A stretch of 64,000 bases of DNA from Patella vulgata (GCF_932274485.2 NC_065884.2:71198046-71262045), one strand, 5' to 3'. Positions 43,236 through 54,824 are shown, counted from the first letter of the stretch. Notes: generated by a model not told the origin, from the letters alone. Numbers and translations are program-made.

Positions 43236-43468
43236 AGTGGGGGTTGGAAGGCCGCATGGTTAGCATGTGCGCGCTGTATCATAAGGTTTGTCATTGAGTC
43301 AATTGGCGGGGTTTTGATTTCCCGGTTGTACGTGACAAGAAGTAGGGTCGCCTGTCCAACCTCATGGGTTTTTTGTGAATTATTGAAATAAAATTAAACC
43401 ATATGTTAGTCCTGAAATGACCTAGTTTGTGTCGAGTGGACATTAAACCCCATCTCTCTCTCTCTCTC
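43236..43468 (+). mobile_element. S1 SINE, body mostly deleted
   Basis: Head GGTTGGAAGGCCGCATGG; after GGGTTTTTTGTG it jumps to AATTATTGAAATAAAATT; tail and (TC)n end about 55 bp before the FAR acceptor. Confidence 0.8.
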
Positions 43469-43557
43469 CTCCTATTCTTGTAATTCAGAATTATTTTCTT
43501 AATTACATTTTTGTTTTTTTTTCAGATTTAGATGAAAAAATAACATATAAAATAAAA

Positions 43558-43764
43558 ATGACAGGAACAACTAGTGAAATGGGTATTAGTGAATTTTATG
43601 CCGGTCAGACATTATTAATAACGGGATGTACCGGGTTTATGGGTAAAGTTCTGTTAGAAAAACTCTTACGATCATGTCCAGAAATAGAGAGAATATACGT
43701 ACTTATCCGATCTAAACGAGGTCAATCAGCAACAGAAAGATTAGAAACTTTATTAAAATCAAAG
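43558..43764 (+). CDS. FAR1: FAR exon 1 (NADPH-binding motif)
   Basis: Acceptor TTTTTTTTCAG at 43525 and a 32-bp untranslated stretch precede the ATG at 43558. It encodes 69 residues and ends in phase 0 before GTAAGT. It contains [20 protein letters not shown], the first strand, glycine loop and helix of the extended short-chain dehydrogenase fold, then [13 protein letters not shown], which matches the family's RxKxGxs region that selects NADPH. Confidence 0.93.
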
Positions 43765-43806
43765 GTAAGTTGGTGATTTTAGATTGTTTTCGAGTTTGGC
43801 GAGGGA

Positions 43807-44168
43807 GTCACGCTGACTAAGTGGGTAAGACGCTGGCTCGCTAGCCTGGAGGTTGGGTGTTCGATCCCTGCATTGGCCGAGAAAGTTCATCCAGATTTTC
43901 CAGCGTGGTTCCCCCTTGTCAGTGATGCAGGACGGAGGGCCTGACACGGACAGATGTCTAGTCATTCGGATGAGACGAAAAACCGAGGTCCCGTGTACAC
44001 ATTGGCATGCACGTAAAAGATCCCTTGACAGTTGGAATTCGATATAAGAGTAGGCCGTAGTGCCGCTGTCCGGGCAAAATTTCCCTCATAGCACACTGTA
44101 TGGCGTATGCCTGTCTTCATTAGCCCATTTCTGAGCAAAACAGTAGGACGTTAAACCCCATTTCATTT
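43807..44168 (+). mobile_element. S2 SINE, full length, FAR intron 1
   Basis: Starts GTCACGCTGACTAAGTGGG and ends CCCCATTTCATTTC, about 40 bp after the exon 1 donor. The flanking word CGAGTTTGGCG occurs before (43791) and after (44168) the insertion, consistent with a target duplication. Confidence 0.9.
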
Positions 44169-44589
44169 CGAGTTTGGCGTAGTCAGGGCTTACCAAGAGT
44201 CAGGCCTGGAAATAACGGTTTTACATGTACCTGACAAAATGAAATAGTACCAGACATTTTCAACTTAGTGCCGGACATGTATTAATCATATCAATAAAAA
44301 AGACAGATCAGTGCCGGACAAAATGGCGGGCACCAGAGGTTTTGTGCCTGACAAAGCCTGAATTTTGTCAGTGACAGGTGCCTTATTTCCAGGCTTGCCA
44401 AGAGTGCTCAAGCTGATGGCGAGAAGTGTAGCTACATGTACGCATAGTTTCTCGTACTGAATGAAAAGAATTTAACCATTTCAGATGCGCACAAAAAATT
44501 ATTCACTCAGCCAATAGAAAGAAGGTCATGTCACATGATAAATAGTTAGCTTGGTGTTTTAATAGGCGATTCCTGATTGTGTAATTTTA

Positions 44590-45035
44590 TTTTTATTACA
44601 CTGTAAAGTTGATAACGTTGACTAAGAAAAAAATAACTGTTATAAATGAAAATATATATGACACTAATAGATCAAAGTCATCAGTTTATATACATAATGT
44701 GTATTAGTAAGTAAAAATTGTTAGTAATCAGGATGTAGCCATTAAGTAGGTGTTTTATCACTAGGGTGTTAAAACTGTGATTATTGAATAATATACACCA
44801 CCATTGTCAAGGTTTGTGTATTCAATAGTGATAGGTGTTATAAATAGTCACGCTTTTACACCAGTAGTGACATATTTTACAGCTAGTTACACACCTGCTA
44901 ATTAATGACTACTGTATAATTTGTAAACACTGTCTATACATACACTGACCACTAATATGATTTAATGACAAAAATTGTCATTACTAAAAGGCCTAGCTTC
45001 ATTGTTCAACGGTATCAGCTTACCAGTGTTACTTA
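44590..45035 (+). repeat. M8 dispersed repeat, copy 2 (FAR intron 1)
   Basis: GTAGGTGTTTTATCACTAGG, CACCACCATTGTCAAGGTTT and GCTAGTTACACACCTGCT match 34848-35195 in reverse. Confidence 0.75.
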
Positions 45036-45519
45036 ATCACTTGAAATAGTACACTCTTCACCTTCATGAATTTCACAATTTCAAAAGTGAATTAAAAAAG
45101 CTCCTGTTAAAACTTTTCTTAATTACATTGTACATGTACATAAGAGTAATTCTACATTTTCATGAATTAAGGAGAGACAAATTGTATTCATGCTTTAGTC
45201 TTGTTTAATATTCTCTTTACAAATGTATTTTATGTTCTTATGGAAGATAATGTCTTACATTCGCATTTGATATCAGAATGAAAGCGAGGGTATCTGTTTG
45301 GTGAATATGGTAGCGCTTTAATTACCATCATGAAAACTGATAACTTGAACATATGCAGTTTAAAAATAAACAAAATCTGAAAGTAGTTTATTAATATCAA
45401 TATTTAGGAGTGCGATTTAGCTTATTTGCGAAGTCTTTAATGACTCCTGCGAAGGAAAGTCAAGGTGAGTAGGAGTAAAGGTGCTCCTTAAACGTGAATT
45501 ACTGCTGTAGTGGTCCTTT

Positions 45520-45594
45520 ACAGTGCACTGCATTGTGTATGCATGTCTTCATACAGGGGACGAAAAGTAGAACGTTAAACCTCATTTCATTTCT
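45520..45594 (+). mobile_element. S2 SINE tail fragment
   Basis: TACAGTGCACTGCATTGTGT to GAACGTTAAACCTCATTTC. Confidence 0.6.
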
Positions 45595-45664
45595 TGACCC
45601 CCACCCTATCTGGACCAGACTTTCCTTTCTCCCCATTTTATGAATTTCGTTTAATTTGTTTTAG

Positions 45665-45840
45665 TTATTCGATAAAGTACGAAATGAGACTATTAACATA
45701 CAGAGTAAAATCGTGCCTGTATGTGGAGATATCGTAGAAGAGAAATTGGGTTTATCCGATGAAGATATTCAGACATTATCACAACAGGTTTCAGTGGTGT
45801 TTCATTCGGCAGCTACAGTCAAATTTGACGAAGAACTTAG
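45665..45840 (+). CDS. FAR1: FAR exon 2
   Basis: Acceptor TGTTTTAG and donor GTAGGC; 58 codons plus two bases (phase 2). It reads LFDKVRNETINIQSKIVPVC, then GDIVEEKLGLSDEDIQTLSQ and VVFHSAATVKFDEELR. The G-D-I-x-E-x-x-L-G-L-S and HSAATVKFDE blocks are diagnostic for FAR enzymes and belong to the nucleotide-binding domain. Confidence 0.93.
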
Positions 45841-46409
45841 GTAGGCCTTTATATAATTTTTTTTCAAAGTACAATATTGAACAAAATTTGTATTATTTTC
45901 GAAAGAAATTGTTGAAAACCCTGAATTCTGGAGGATCTAGTACATGTAATAGGTTTGTAGCACAAGTACATGCATTCATACGCCTACATGTATGTATACA
46001 AAAAACTTAGTCAAATTCATATCCATGGAAACACAAAAATGATTAAATTCGAAAAATTTGTATTTTAATTTTAGCAAAAGACATAACTGCATGTACATGT
46101 ACTGTAACAGGTTAATGTACATATATAGTTTCATAAAGACCAGTTTGTGAGATATGCTTTGGAAATGGAATAAAAAAAAAAAATTGTATACCAAAAACTA
46201 TAACGTTAAATGGAAACACTAAAAAGATTAAATCAAAAAATTTGAAAGTAGCAAAAGACACAACTACTATATCATGTTGATGTGTGTACAAAGTTTCATA
46301 AAGTTTAAAGCTATCTTGAACAGTTGATGAGATCTATGCCCTGGAAATGAAATTTCCGACAGGACTAACAAAAGGATGGACAGGTGGAGTTCATTGCTAT
46401 ATCCCTCTC

Positions 46410-46758
46410 AATCCGATTAAAACACAGATCTTATTTCATTTCGTTTTTTTATAGTCCAAAATTCCGTTTTCCTTGTCTTTACCATACTAGGATCTGGAAG
46501 AGTTGTTATATAACCCCCATTCTGAATGATGTGAGGGATCAGTCAATGAAACGGTCTGTTACGGCAAGTTTTTCGCGTGAGGTGCAAGGAATTGTGGGTA
46601 ACCCACTAGAAACATCAACACTGATTGGTTAATCAAATTTCTGCACGACGTCATAGGATCAAAAGCCGCTCGTATGACCCCTGATGCGACCTTCCAGTAG
46701 AGGTCATCGAAAGTATAAAAGATGAAAATGAAATATAGATCTGTATTTTAATCAGATT
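46410..46758 (+). mobile_element. M2 MITE (FAR intron 2)
   Basis: AATCCGATTAAAACACAGAT to ATCTGTATTTTAATCAGATT, complete. Confidence 0.85.
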
Positions 46759-46875
46759 GTATCACTCTCTAATTTCTTTTAGTGTTGAATAATAAAACTA
46801 TTTAACAGTAAAATAATTCCTTGTGTAATGACCAATTTTATACAAAAAAAAGTACATTTGGTTAAAAGTCGAGGG

Positions 46876-47075
46876 AGGGTGGGGGTGGGGGTGGATGGAC
46901 GAATTCTTAGCATGTAAGATCTGCCAGTTGTACGTGACAAGGAGTAGGGACCCCTACATGCAAGCGAATTATTGAAATAAAATTGAATGAACCATATGTT
47001 AGTCCCGAAATGACCTAGTTTGTGTTGAGTGGAGGTTAACTCTCGCTCTCTCTCTCTCTCTGTCTCTCTCTCTCT
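46876..47075 (+). mobile_element. S1 SINE, internally deleted
   Basis: GATGGACGAATTCTTAGCAT then CAGTTGTACGTGACAAGGAG; tail GTGGAGGTTAAC and (TC)n. Confidence 0.7.
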
Positions 47076-47381
47076 AGTCATGACATGACTGCTTGTGTTG
47101 ATAGTTGACCGAAACGTCTTGAAATCCATTGATCTGTCCATTAACACTCCATTAACACGCTGTAAAACTAGCGAATTATGATCTACCCACAGCGTGGGTA
47201 GGTACAATTAAATAGGAAATGACGATAAAATATTTATTCAGAAAAATGTTACATTGCTGGTCTTTGACCTTGTTACTTTTACTTGATAATCTTGTAAGAT
47301 AAGATAGACTGATATAATGTAGTCTTCCTAACTACCTTTACATGTATGTAATTCATGTCATTGACAATTGACATTGATACT

Positions 47382-47695
47382 ATAATATTCTATTATTAGC
47401 TTTAAACAGTCTAAAATCATACCATCATATTATTCTATTATTAGCTTTAAATAGTCTAAAATCATACTATTATATTCTGTTAGTTTTAAATAGTTTAAAA
47501 TCATACCATTATATTATTCTATTATTAGCATTAAACAGTCTAAAATCATACCTTTATATTATTCTATTATTAGCCTTGAACAGTCTAAAATAATACCATA
47601 TTATTATATTATTAGTTTTAAATAGTCTAAAATCATACCATTATATTCTGTTATTTGTTTTAAATAGTCTAAAATTAAACTATAGTCTAAAATCA
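47382..47695 (+). repeat. Tandem repeat, about 40 bp x 8
   Basis: The unit includes TATTATTAGCTTTAAACAGT and CTAAAATCATACCA. Confidence 0.88.
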
Positions 47696-47699
47696 ACTC

Positions 47700-47985
47700 T
47701 CTAGAGCATCAGATGTTGGGGATTTAAACCAATTGAAATACGATCGCCATTTGATGATTTTATTTAAAAATGGAGAGCCGAGGTTTGGTCTCGATTAACA
47801 AATGACATTTCAACGATAATAAACAATCTAGATTTATGCCACAATTTTGTCAAAACTTAAAACAGTGATAACTTCGCTCAGATTAAAGTAATTTGAAAGA
47901 AATTTTCAATATGATTTTGAATTATCTTTTTCTTAACTATTATAACAAGAACGATCAACTTATATAATTCATCTTGAATTGCCGA
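47700..47985 (+). mobile_element. M1-related remnant
   Basis: CAACTCTCTAGAGCATCAGA, GTAATTTGAAAGAAATTTTC and AACTATTATAACAAGAACG follow M1 order but are diverged. Confidence 0.5.
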
Positions 47986-48050
47986 AAATCATAACTAGAC
48001 AAAACCATCACAATTTGAAATAATTTGAACGGTACATTTGTACTACTTTT

Positions 48051-48430
48051 AGTGTGGGTAGGCCTACATGTTGGTAAGATCAGCTGTCCTATGTTATGTT
48101 AATGTGGAAATCAGTTGTCCTAAGTTAAGTTTACATGTATGTACAATTTTGTGAGATCAGTTGTCCTAAGTTAAGTTTAGGTACACTTCATAAGATCGAG
48201 TGTCCTATGTTAAGTTTAGGTACATGTTTGGGAGATCAGTTGTCCTATGTTAAGTTTAGGTACATGTTGTTGAGATCAGTTGTCCTAAGTTAAGTTAATG
48301 TACATGTTGGTGAGAACAGGTGCCCTAAGTTAAGTTTAGGTACATGTTGGCGAGATCGGGTGTCATGTTAAATGTTTAGGTACATGTTCGGGAGATCAAT
48401 TGTCCTGTATTAAGTTTATGTACATGTTTC
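48051..48430 (+). repeat. Tandem repeat, about 45 bp x 8
   Basis: The unit contains GAGATCAGTTGTCCTAAGTT and AAGTTTAGGTACATGTT. Confidence 0.88.
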
Positions 48431-48589
48431 CAAGGGTGATTCTGTAAATGTTGACCTATATGTAATCAATCCTACTGACATAGTTTTTAATATAACTATT
48501 TTATAATAATCTTATCTCTGTTTGATTATCTACAAGTGTCAGTGGTATATATACTCTTTAATTAGAGCACAGCAAGGTCATCAACATTT

Positions 48590-48702
48590 AGCAATTGTAC
48601 ACATTAAAAACACAACACAGTTTATATGGAAATACAATCATGGTTTATAGGCATAGCACGACGTTTCAATAAGTATTCTCTTATCGTTATCAAGCACAAA
48701 AG
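48590..48702 (+). repeat. Half copy of the hairpin at 34543
   Basis: GCACGACGTTTCAATAAGTA and TCTCTTATCGTTATCAAGCA match one arm only; the second arm is absent. Confidence 0.65.
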
Positions 48703-48965
48703 TTGATGTTTTTGTTTTTATTTTGTGTAAGGATAATTGAGTTACATGTAAAAGACTTTTCACAAACATCAAATTTCAAGGTTCCATTCTACATTTACCA
48801 TCTCATCTGTTTTTAGTATTTTAAAACTAGATATGGATCATGCAGCTCTTGGGACATCAATAATAATAGTTCTGAGGGAATATATTTAGTACATGAGTTC
48901 TAATTTTAAACTCTACTCGATAATAATAACAACTACACAGTAACAATATTTACAAAGCGTATATA

Positions 48966-49252
48966 TATCATATTTTATTTTATGATCAGTAGTGGAATAC
49001 CGCGTTTTATCAGTGAAATAAAAGTGTTATTCCACTGGCTAAAGTAGTCCATGCTGTTTTTACCTAAAATAATTGTAAAATCATAAAATAAATAGAACAT
49101 TTGTCGTTTTGTCGTGAATAATATATTTTATTTCATCTCTAAGCAAGAAAACGTTTATATTTTCTTTCATGCTACGCATTCGTGAAAATATAAGTTTTCT
49201 TGCTTCTCGATGAAATAAAATATGTTATTCACTCTAAAACGACAAATATCCT
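48966..49252. mobile_element. M6 double-hairpin element, copy 2
   Basis: Reverse orientation of 4446-4735: GTGGAATACCGCGTTTTATC first, then the GTCGTTTTGTCGTGAATAAT palindrome. Confidence 0.78.
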
Positions 49253-49299
49253 CTATATATAAGCTAATAATAAAAAATTATCAAACAAACAAGAAAGAA

Positions 49300-49645
49300 T
49301 AAAATGGCAAATAAACATACATTCAGAGGACAACAGTAATTAACAAGGGTTAAAACATTTAACATGTTTTACTAACTCCTTTTTGAAGATAAAATATGAA
49401 GACGCATGTTTCACAGTTTGAGGTAGTGAATTCCAGAATACAGAGGCGGTATATTGGAATGTTCTTGTAAATTGCCTTTTTCTTACTTTTTGGGATTGTT
49501 AGTTTTAAGTTGACTTTCTGACCTCAATGTCATGGTAGTTTCGGTCAATTTAGAATTTTCACAGAATGTGTTATATAAATATGATGGTAATTTGTCTTTT
49601 AGAATTTCGAAGGTGAGCATTCCTAATTTCATATACATGTATTCC
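49300..49645 (-). mobile_element. LINE ORF2 C-terminal relic
   Basis: On the minus strand from about 49640 it reads LTFEILKDKLPSYLYNTFCE, then after one frame break RTFQYTASVFWNSLPQTVKH and FKKELVKHVKCFNPC. The F-x-Y-x-A/G-x-x-x-W-N-S-L-P and F-K-K-x-L motifs are typical of the end of LINE reverse-transcriptase proteins. Only the C-terminus remains. It is inside FAR intron 2, opposite in strand to the gene, and is not the same family as the element at 15190. Confidence 0.55.
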
Positions 49646-49715
49646 CATTTAAAATGTAAAATTTAATTTGTCACTGTTTTACACCTGAATATACGGTTTA
49701 ATATACACATTATTG

Positions 49716-50207
49716 CCGAGAGGTTCGATCCTTGTGTTGGCCCAGAAGTTCCTCCAGATTTGTTAGCTTGCTTTCCCCCTCGTCAGTGGTTCAGGATGGA
49801 GAGCCTGGCAAGGAGAGAGAGAGAGGAATGGGGTTTAACGTCCACTCGACACAAACCAGGTCATTTCGGGACTAACATATGGTCACGTACAACCGGAGAG
49901 CCTGGCAAGGAAATACGTTTTGTCATTCATACAATGTATGGGTGTCAGTGATGCAGGATGGAGGGCCTGACAAGAACATCTGTCTTGTTGTTCGGATGGG
50001 ACGAAAAACCGAGGTCCCGTGTACACATTGGCGTGCATGTAAAAGATCCCTTGGCAGTTGGAATTCGATATAAGAGTAGGCTGTAGGGGCGCTGCCCGGG
50101 CAAAATTTCCCTCATAGCACACTGTATGGCATATGTCCGTCTTCATTAGTCCAGGTTAGGAGCAGAACAGCAGGACGTTAAACCCCATTTCATTTCATTT
50201 CATTTCA
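49716..50207 (+). mobile_element. S2 SINE interrupted by an S1 fragment
   Basis: Starts in the B box (GAGAGGTTCGATCCTTGTG) and ends in (ATTTC)n. The body is broken at 49815-49894 by an antisense S1 with a 17-bp duplication of S2 sequence (GGAGAGCCTGGCAAGGA at 49798 and 49895). Confidence 0.88.
49815..49894 (-). mobile_element. S1 SINE nested in S2 (80 bp, 17-bp target duplication)
   Basis: GA tract, antisense tail and CATATGGT, then a jump to CACGTACAACC, the region just after the B box. The middle of the element is missing. Confidence 0.88.
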
Positions 50208-50505
50208 CAATGTATGGGATGTAAAATCGTGATCCTCTGAATATACCAATGGCAACACATTAAAGTCAGAAATGGAAATAAGAGTAGGCTATAACCTGGT
50301 GTATGCCCATCTTTACGGGCCTGGTTGGGGATCAAAGGAGCTGCATTCAAGTGAGAAATATGAAACCTGAGCTTCAGACTGTAAGACAACAATAATAGTT
50401 ACTGCTTGTAAATAAACTTGTAGCCTATACAACTTTAATATTTCGGGTGAATACAGTAAATTCAGATGTATCACGATCAAGTAAGACGCAAATCCCATTT
50501 ATTAT

Positions 50506-50690
50506 GGTTTTGATTTCCCGGTTGTACGTGACAAGGAGTAGAGTCGCCTGTCCAACCCTGTTGGTTTTCTCCGTTTCCTCAGGTTTCCTCCCACTGCTAA
50601 AGACCCCTACGCACAAGTTAAGTCCCGAAATGACCTAGTTTGTGTCGAGTGAACTTAAACCGCTCTCTCTCTCTCTCTTTCTCTTTCTTC
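50506..50690 (+). mobile_element. S1 SINE, 5' truncated
   Basis: Starts at the B box (GGTTTTGATTTCCCGG), has the body and ends GTGAACTTAAACCG then (TC)n. Confidence 0.75.
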
Positions 50691-51145
50691 ATTATATAGT
50701 CTATGGGTTTTGAGGAACTAAGATGCTTGTAAATTTTTGATCATCAATAATAAGTGAAGTGAAATTTATTGATTTTAGTTTTTTTTTTGTTGTTCTTGAT
50801 ATATGATTTAATACCAGTATTGGAAAGTTGAGGGTATCTACTAAGAATACCGTGTATAATTGTGTATTTATGATGATACAGATGTTACCTACATGTATTA
50901 TTGAATACTAATCACACCATTGTAATTGACAGCAGATGTTGGTTTAGCTTTAATTATAAAAAGGATTCCATAAAAATACATACAGAATATACACTTAACT
51001 GACAACATCAAAGGTTTATTTTTTAAAACGTGGATTATTCGATATTATATTATTTATATCTCATGCGTACATATATTGCAATAAACTTTTTGGTTATAAA
51101 CGGATACTTCCTCTTTACAGGTACATGTATAATAATTTAGGTCAC
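50691..51145. other. No recognised feature (FAR intron 2)
   Basis: AT-rich intronic sequence with no match to other repeats in the window. Confidence 0.45.
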
Positions 51146-51410
51146 TTAAAACATACATTATACAAGAGTTAAGTCTGCCTATCGCAGGTCTTTCTTTAGA
51201 CCTGAAATGTTATCTAAATTATTAAAGATACATTATGGGAGATTCGGTAACGAGTTAACGAGTTGGCAGTTCTCACTATAATAGTTAAAAACTAGATAAT
51301 GTAAAGGCAATTTGGTGAAAATTTCAATCGGTCATCATTACTAAAGTCAGTACGATAAACAACATAGTATCGATTATCCATTTAATCGTTTAATCGAGAA
51401 GGAAAGTTAT
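51146..51410. mobile_element. Two M1 ends in opposite orientation
   Basis: A sense left end (51146-51218, TTAAAACATACATTATACAA) is followed by an antisense right part starting TTAAAGATACATTATGGGAG. It reads as one M1 inserted in or joined to another. Confidence 0.65.
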
Positions 51411-51469
51411 GCAGTAAATCGGCTTACAATCCACTAAAGATCGCAGGCTAGCGCTGCCATCTAGAGAAA

Positions 51470-52982
51470 CTTGAAATGTAAGTTTATAACCCAAAGATCT
51501 CGGTTCCTTTCGCTATTCGTGCATATCGGACCGTAACTTTATGAATTATGGCCCCTGATTGTACGTAAAAACACGTTTTTTGGCTTGTGGACCCTATAGA
51601 GGTCATAATTTTTATCCGATTTAAAAAAACGTATTATTATATCACCGTTAAACCCTAAGGACGGTTGAGTTCGAATTTCGTGAAAATCGGCCAAAAACTG
51701 ACATATACAATGGCCGCCATTCGTTCTCAAATAGCGTAAAAATATGGTATATCAAGGTTGTAGACCCTATAGACGTTACAATTTTTATCCGATTTTGTTG
51801 AAACTTGAAATGTAAGTTTATAACCCAAAGATCTTGGTTCCTTTCGATATTCGCGCAGATCGGACCATAACTTCATGAATTATGGCGCCTGATTGTACGC
51901 AAAAATGTGTTTTTTTGGCTTGTGGACCCTATAGAGGTCATAATTTTTATCTGATTTAAAAAACTGTGTTAATATATCACCGTTACACCCTAAGGACGGC
52001 TGAGTTTGAATTTCGTGAAAATCAACCCAAAACTGACAGACAAAATGGCCGCCTTTCGTTCTCAAATTGCGTAAAAATATGGTATATCAAGGTTGTGGAC
52101 CCTATAGAGGTCACAATTTTTATCCGATTTTGTTGAAACTTGAAATGTAAGTTTATTACACAAAGATTTCGGTTCTTTTGATATTCGGACCGTAACTTCA
52201 TGAATTATGGCCCCTTATTGTATGACAAATCGCGTTTTTAGCTTGTGGACCCTATAGAGGTCATAATTTTTATCTGATTTAAAAAAACGTTTTATTATAT
52301 CACCGTTAATCCCTAAGGACGGTTGAGTTCGAATTTCAGCAAAACAGTAGGACGTTAAACCCCATTTCATTTCATTTCATTTCAGTTCGAATTTCGTGAA
52401 AATCGGCCCAAAACTGACAGACAAATTGGCCGCCGTTCGTTCTCAAACAGCGTAAAAATATGGTATATCAAGGTTGTGGACCCTATAGAGGTCACAATTT
52501 TTATCCGATTTTGTTGAAACTTGAAATGTAAGTCTATAACCCAAAGATCTCGGTTCCTTTCGATATTCACGCATATGGGACCATAACTTCCTGAATTATG
52601 GCACCTGATTGTACGAAAAATCACGTTTTTAGCTTGTGGACCCTATAGAGGTCATAATTTTTATCCGATTTAAAAAAACGTATTATTATATCACCGTTAC
52701 ACCCTAAGGATGACTGAGTTTGAATTTCGTGAAAATCGGCCCAAAACTGACATACAAAATGGCAGCCCCTCGTTCTCAAAATGCGTAAAAATATGGTATA
52801 TCAAGGTTGTGGACCCTATAGAGGTCACAATTTTTATCCGATTTTGTTGAAACTTGAAATGTAAGTTTATAACCCAAAGATCTTGGTTCCTTTCGATATT
52901 TGCGCATATCGAATTGTAATTTCCTGAATTATGGCCCTTGATTGTAGGAAAAATCACTTTTGTTTTAGCTTGTTTTCTATCC
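51470..52982. repeat. Satellite-like tandem repeat, about 334 bp x 4.4 (FAR intron 2)
   Basis: Units start CTTGAAATGTAAGTTTATAA at 51470, 51804, 52139, 52520 and 52853. The third spacing is longer (381) because of a 46-bp S2 tail insertion plus its target duplication. Each unit contains the word GTGGACCCTATAGAGGTCA twice about 170 bp apart, so it is itself an old dimer. Repeated open frames appear on the minus strand, but all are short and carry no known domain. Confidence 0.92.
52338..52383 (+). mobile_element. 46-bp S2 tail insertion with 12-bp target duplication
   Basis: AGCAAAACAGTAGGACGTTA, then AACCCC and (ATTTC)n, inserted in the third satellite unit. AGTTCGAATTTC flanks it at 52326-52337 and 52384-52395; the sister units have one copy only. 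Confidence 0.93.
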
Positions 52983-53019
52983 ATCTCTTGAAAATGTAGG
53001 CGTATCCTGCCTGGCAGCC

Positions 53020-53088
53020 GCTGGTTATTGAATTATTATAGCAAGAATGGCCAACTCTTTATAAAACTCTTAAAACTAATGTATCTTG
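53020..53088 (+). mobile_element. M1 right-end remnant
   Basis: AATTATTATAGCAAGAATGG and CTTTATAAAACTC to AATGTATCTTG. Confidence 0.5.
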
Positions 53089-53417
53089 AAAAAAGAGCAA
53101 TAACTTGAGAATAATAAAATAAGGGAAGTGGTGTGGGGTGGATGGATATTGAAATGTGCTTGTATCTCCTTCCACCCTGGTTTTGTTTCTGGAGCATATT
53201 TCATAAAGCATTCAAAATATTTTTATGAAACTGTGTACACACATAAAACCATCAAGTAGAACTTTCTGCATTCAACTATCAAGATACCGTTATGCAACTT
53301 GGTACACATATTATCAACATATTATAGTATGATAGTTGTGCCGTTTGCTAATTATTGAAACAAATTTGACTTTGTCTACTATATGTTTAACTATGTGGAT
53401 TAATTGAGATGTCTGCC

Positions 53418-53547
53418 TTGGAATTTGATATAAGAGTAGGCCACAGTGCTGTTGTCCGTCAAAATTTGCCTCATAGCACACTATATGGGGTATGCCCGTC
53501 TTCATTAGCCCAGTAGGCCGTTAAACCCCATTTCATTTCATTTCGTT
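53418..53547 (+). mobile_element. S2 SINE, 5' truncated
   Basis: TTGGAATTTGATATAAGAGT to (ATTTC)n. Confidence 0.75.
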
Positions 53548-53621
53548 ACGTATTGTATCGAACAAAATATTTATCTGTGCCGCACTCAGCATTCTTTCAG
53601 TTATATCTGACCCACTTTGGG

Positions 53622-53876
53622 AGGTTGGATGGTCAAATGGTTAGCACGTGTGTGCCGTATCATAAGACCTGTCATTGAGTCAACTGGTGTGGTTCCGAAT
53701 CCCGTCTGTACGTTACAAGGAGTAGGGTCGTCTGTTTCAACCTCGTGGATTTTCTCTGGGTCCTCCGGTTTCCTCCCACTGCTAAAGATCCCTACGCACA
53801 AGCTAATTATTGAAATAAAATTGAACCATATGTTAGTCCCGAAATGACCTAGTTTGTGTCGAGTGGATGTTAAACC

Positions 53877-53909
<33 letters not shown>
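53622..53909 (+). mobile_element. S1 SINE, full length
   Basis: Head GGTTGGATGGTCAAATGG to tail GTGGATGTTAAACCCCATC and a long (TC)n; about 110 bp upstream of FAR exon 3. Confidence 0.88.
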
Positions 53910-53911
<2 letters not shown>

Positions 53912-54021
53912 AAAAGTTTGGTGACCCCAGATGTACATGTACATGTACCTTCCAAAACATGTCGGAGGGTTCAGGATTATGAAGTCTTATCGATCTTCAA
54001 ATGTATTTTGTCTATTTTCAG

Positions 54022-54094
54022 ATTATCCCTTCAAATGAATGTTATAGGTGTAAAAAGTTTAATAGAATTATGTCATAAATTTAAGAAATTAAAA
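54022..54094 (+). CDS. FAR1: FAR exon 3
   Basis: Acceptor ATTTTCAG and donor GTAAGT. One base completes Arg, then LSLQMNVIGVKSLIELCHKF and KKLK follow; it ends phase 0. The N-V-x-G/x-K-x-L-I-x-L-C motif is the family helix after the HSAAT block. It follows intron 2, about 8.2 kb long and the largest in the gene, which contains the satellite at 51470-52980. Confidence 0.92.
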
Positions 54095-54282
54095 GTAAGT
54101 AACTATATACAGTTATATATTAAATATTTACCATATGTTAGCCTCAAAAACACGGAATTATTGATTTGTCGAGACTGATTGTCATTTGTATGTTCAGTCA
54201 ATTCATTGTAAATTGTACCTAGATTGATTCTTGAACATTTATTTAATATAAATACATAATATTAATGGGAGATAAGCGATGT

Positions 54283-54735
54283 GTTAAAGGAGGTAAATCG
54301 TTATTTTTTAGCACCTAGAAATGGACACAAATGGGTCGCAACGCATATAATAATGTAATATGAATGTATATAAACTGATTTACATTCAATCGTTTCCGTT
54401 TTAATTTCTAATCAGTTATATTTGCGAAGAGTCAAAATTGAATTGCAGTCTTTGGTGTCTGGTTATTCTAATCTATACCGGTAGTATTGTCCTGTGGGAT
54501 ATGTTTAGCCTCGTTCATCGAGTCGTTTCATTAGAAATGGCACTCAAAAGCATTCTGGCACTCGATTTGTGTGCCAATTTTAAAATTTTCATTTTGTCTT
54601 AAATATTGGATATCAGAAGCCGATCTTTTCACGGTAAGATAACAACATCAATCAATGTCAATTTAAATTAACCAATAAGTTGTGTTTTCAATTATAGACT
54701 GTGGTTGATATTGGGTTAAAGACTAGCCTCCTTTA
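54283..54735 (+). mobile_element. M3 MITE, complete (FAR intron 3)
   Basis: TTAAAGGAGGTAAATCGTTA to AGACTAGCCTCCTTTAA; the best complete copy, about 450 bp. Confidence 0.8.
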
Positions 54736-54752
54736 AGTGGACGTTAAAAGCC

Positions 54753-54800
<48 letters not shown>

Positions 54801-54824
54801 AATATATAATTATATTTATTTCAG

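Noticed and set aside
45050-45160. LINE end suggested by FKSELKKLLLKLF
   Set aside because: Only about 13 residues match a common LINE pattern, with no supporting upstream motif.
51539-52984. Repeated minus-strand open frames in the satellite
   Set aside because: They recur only because the DNA repeats. They are broken at different points and contain no known motif.
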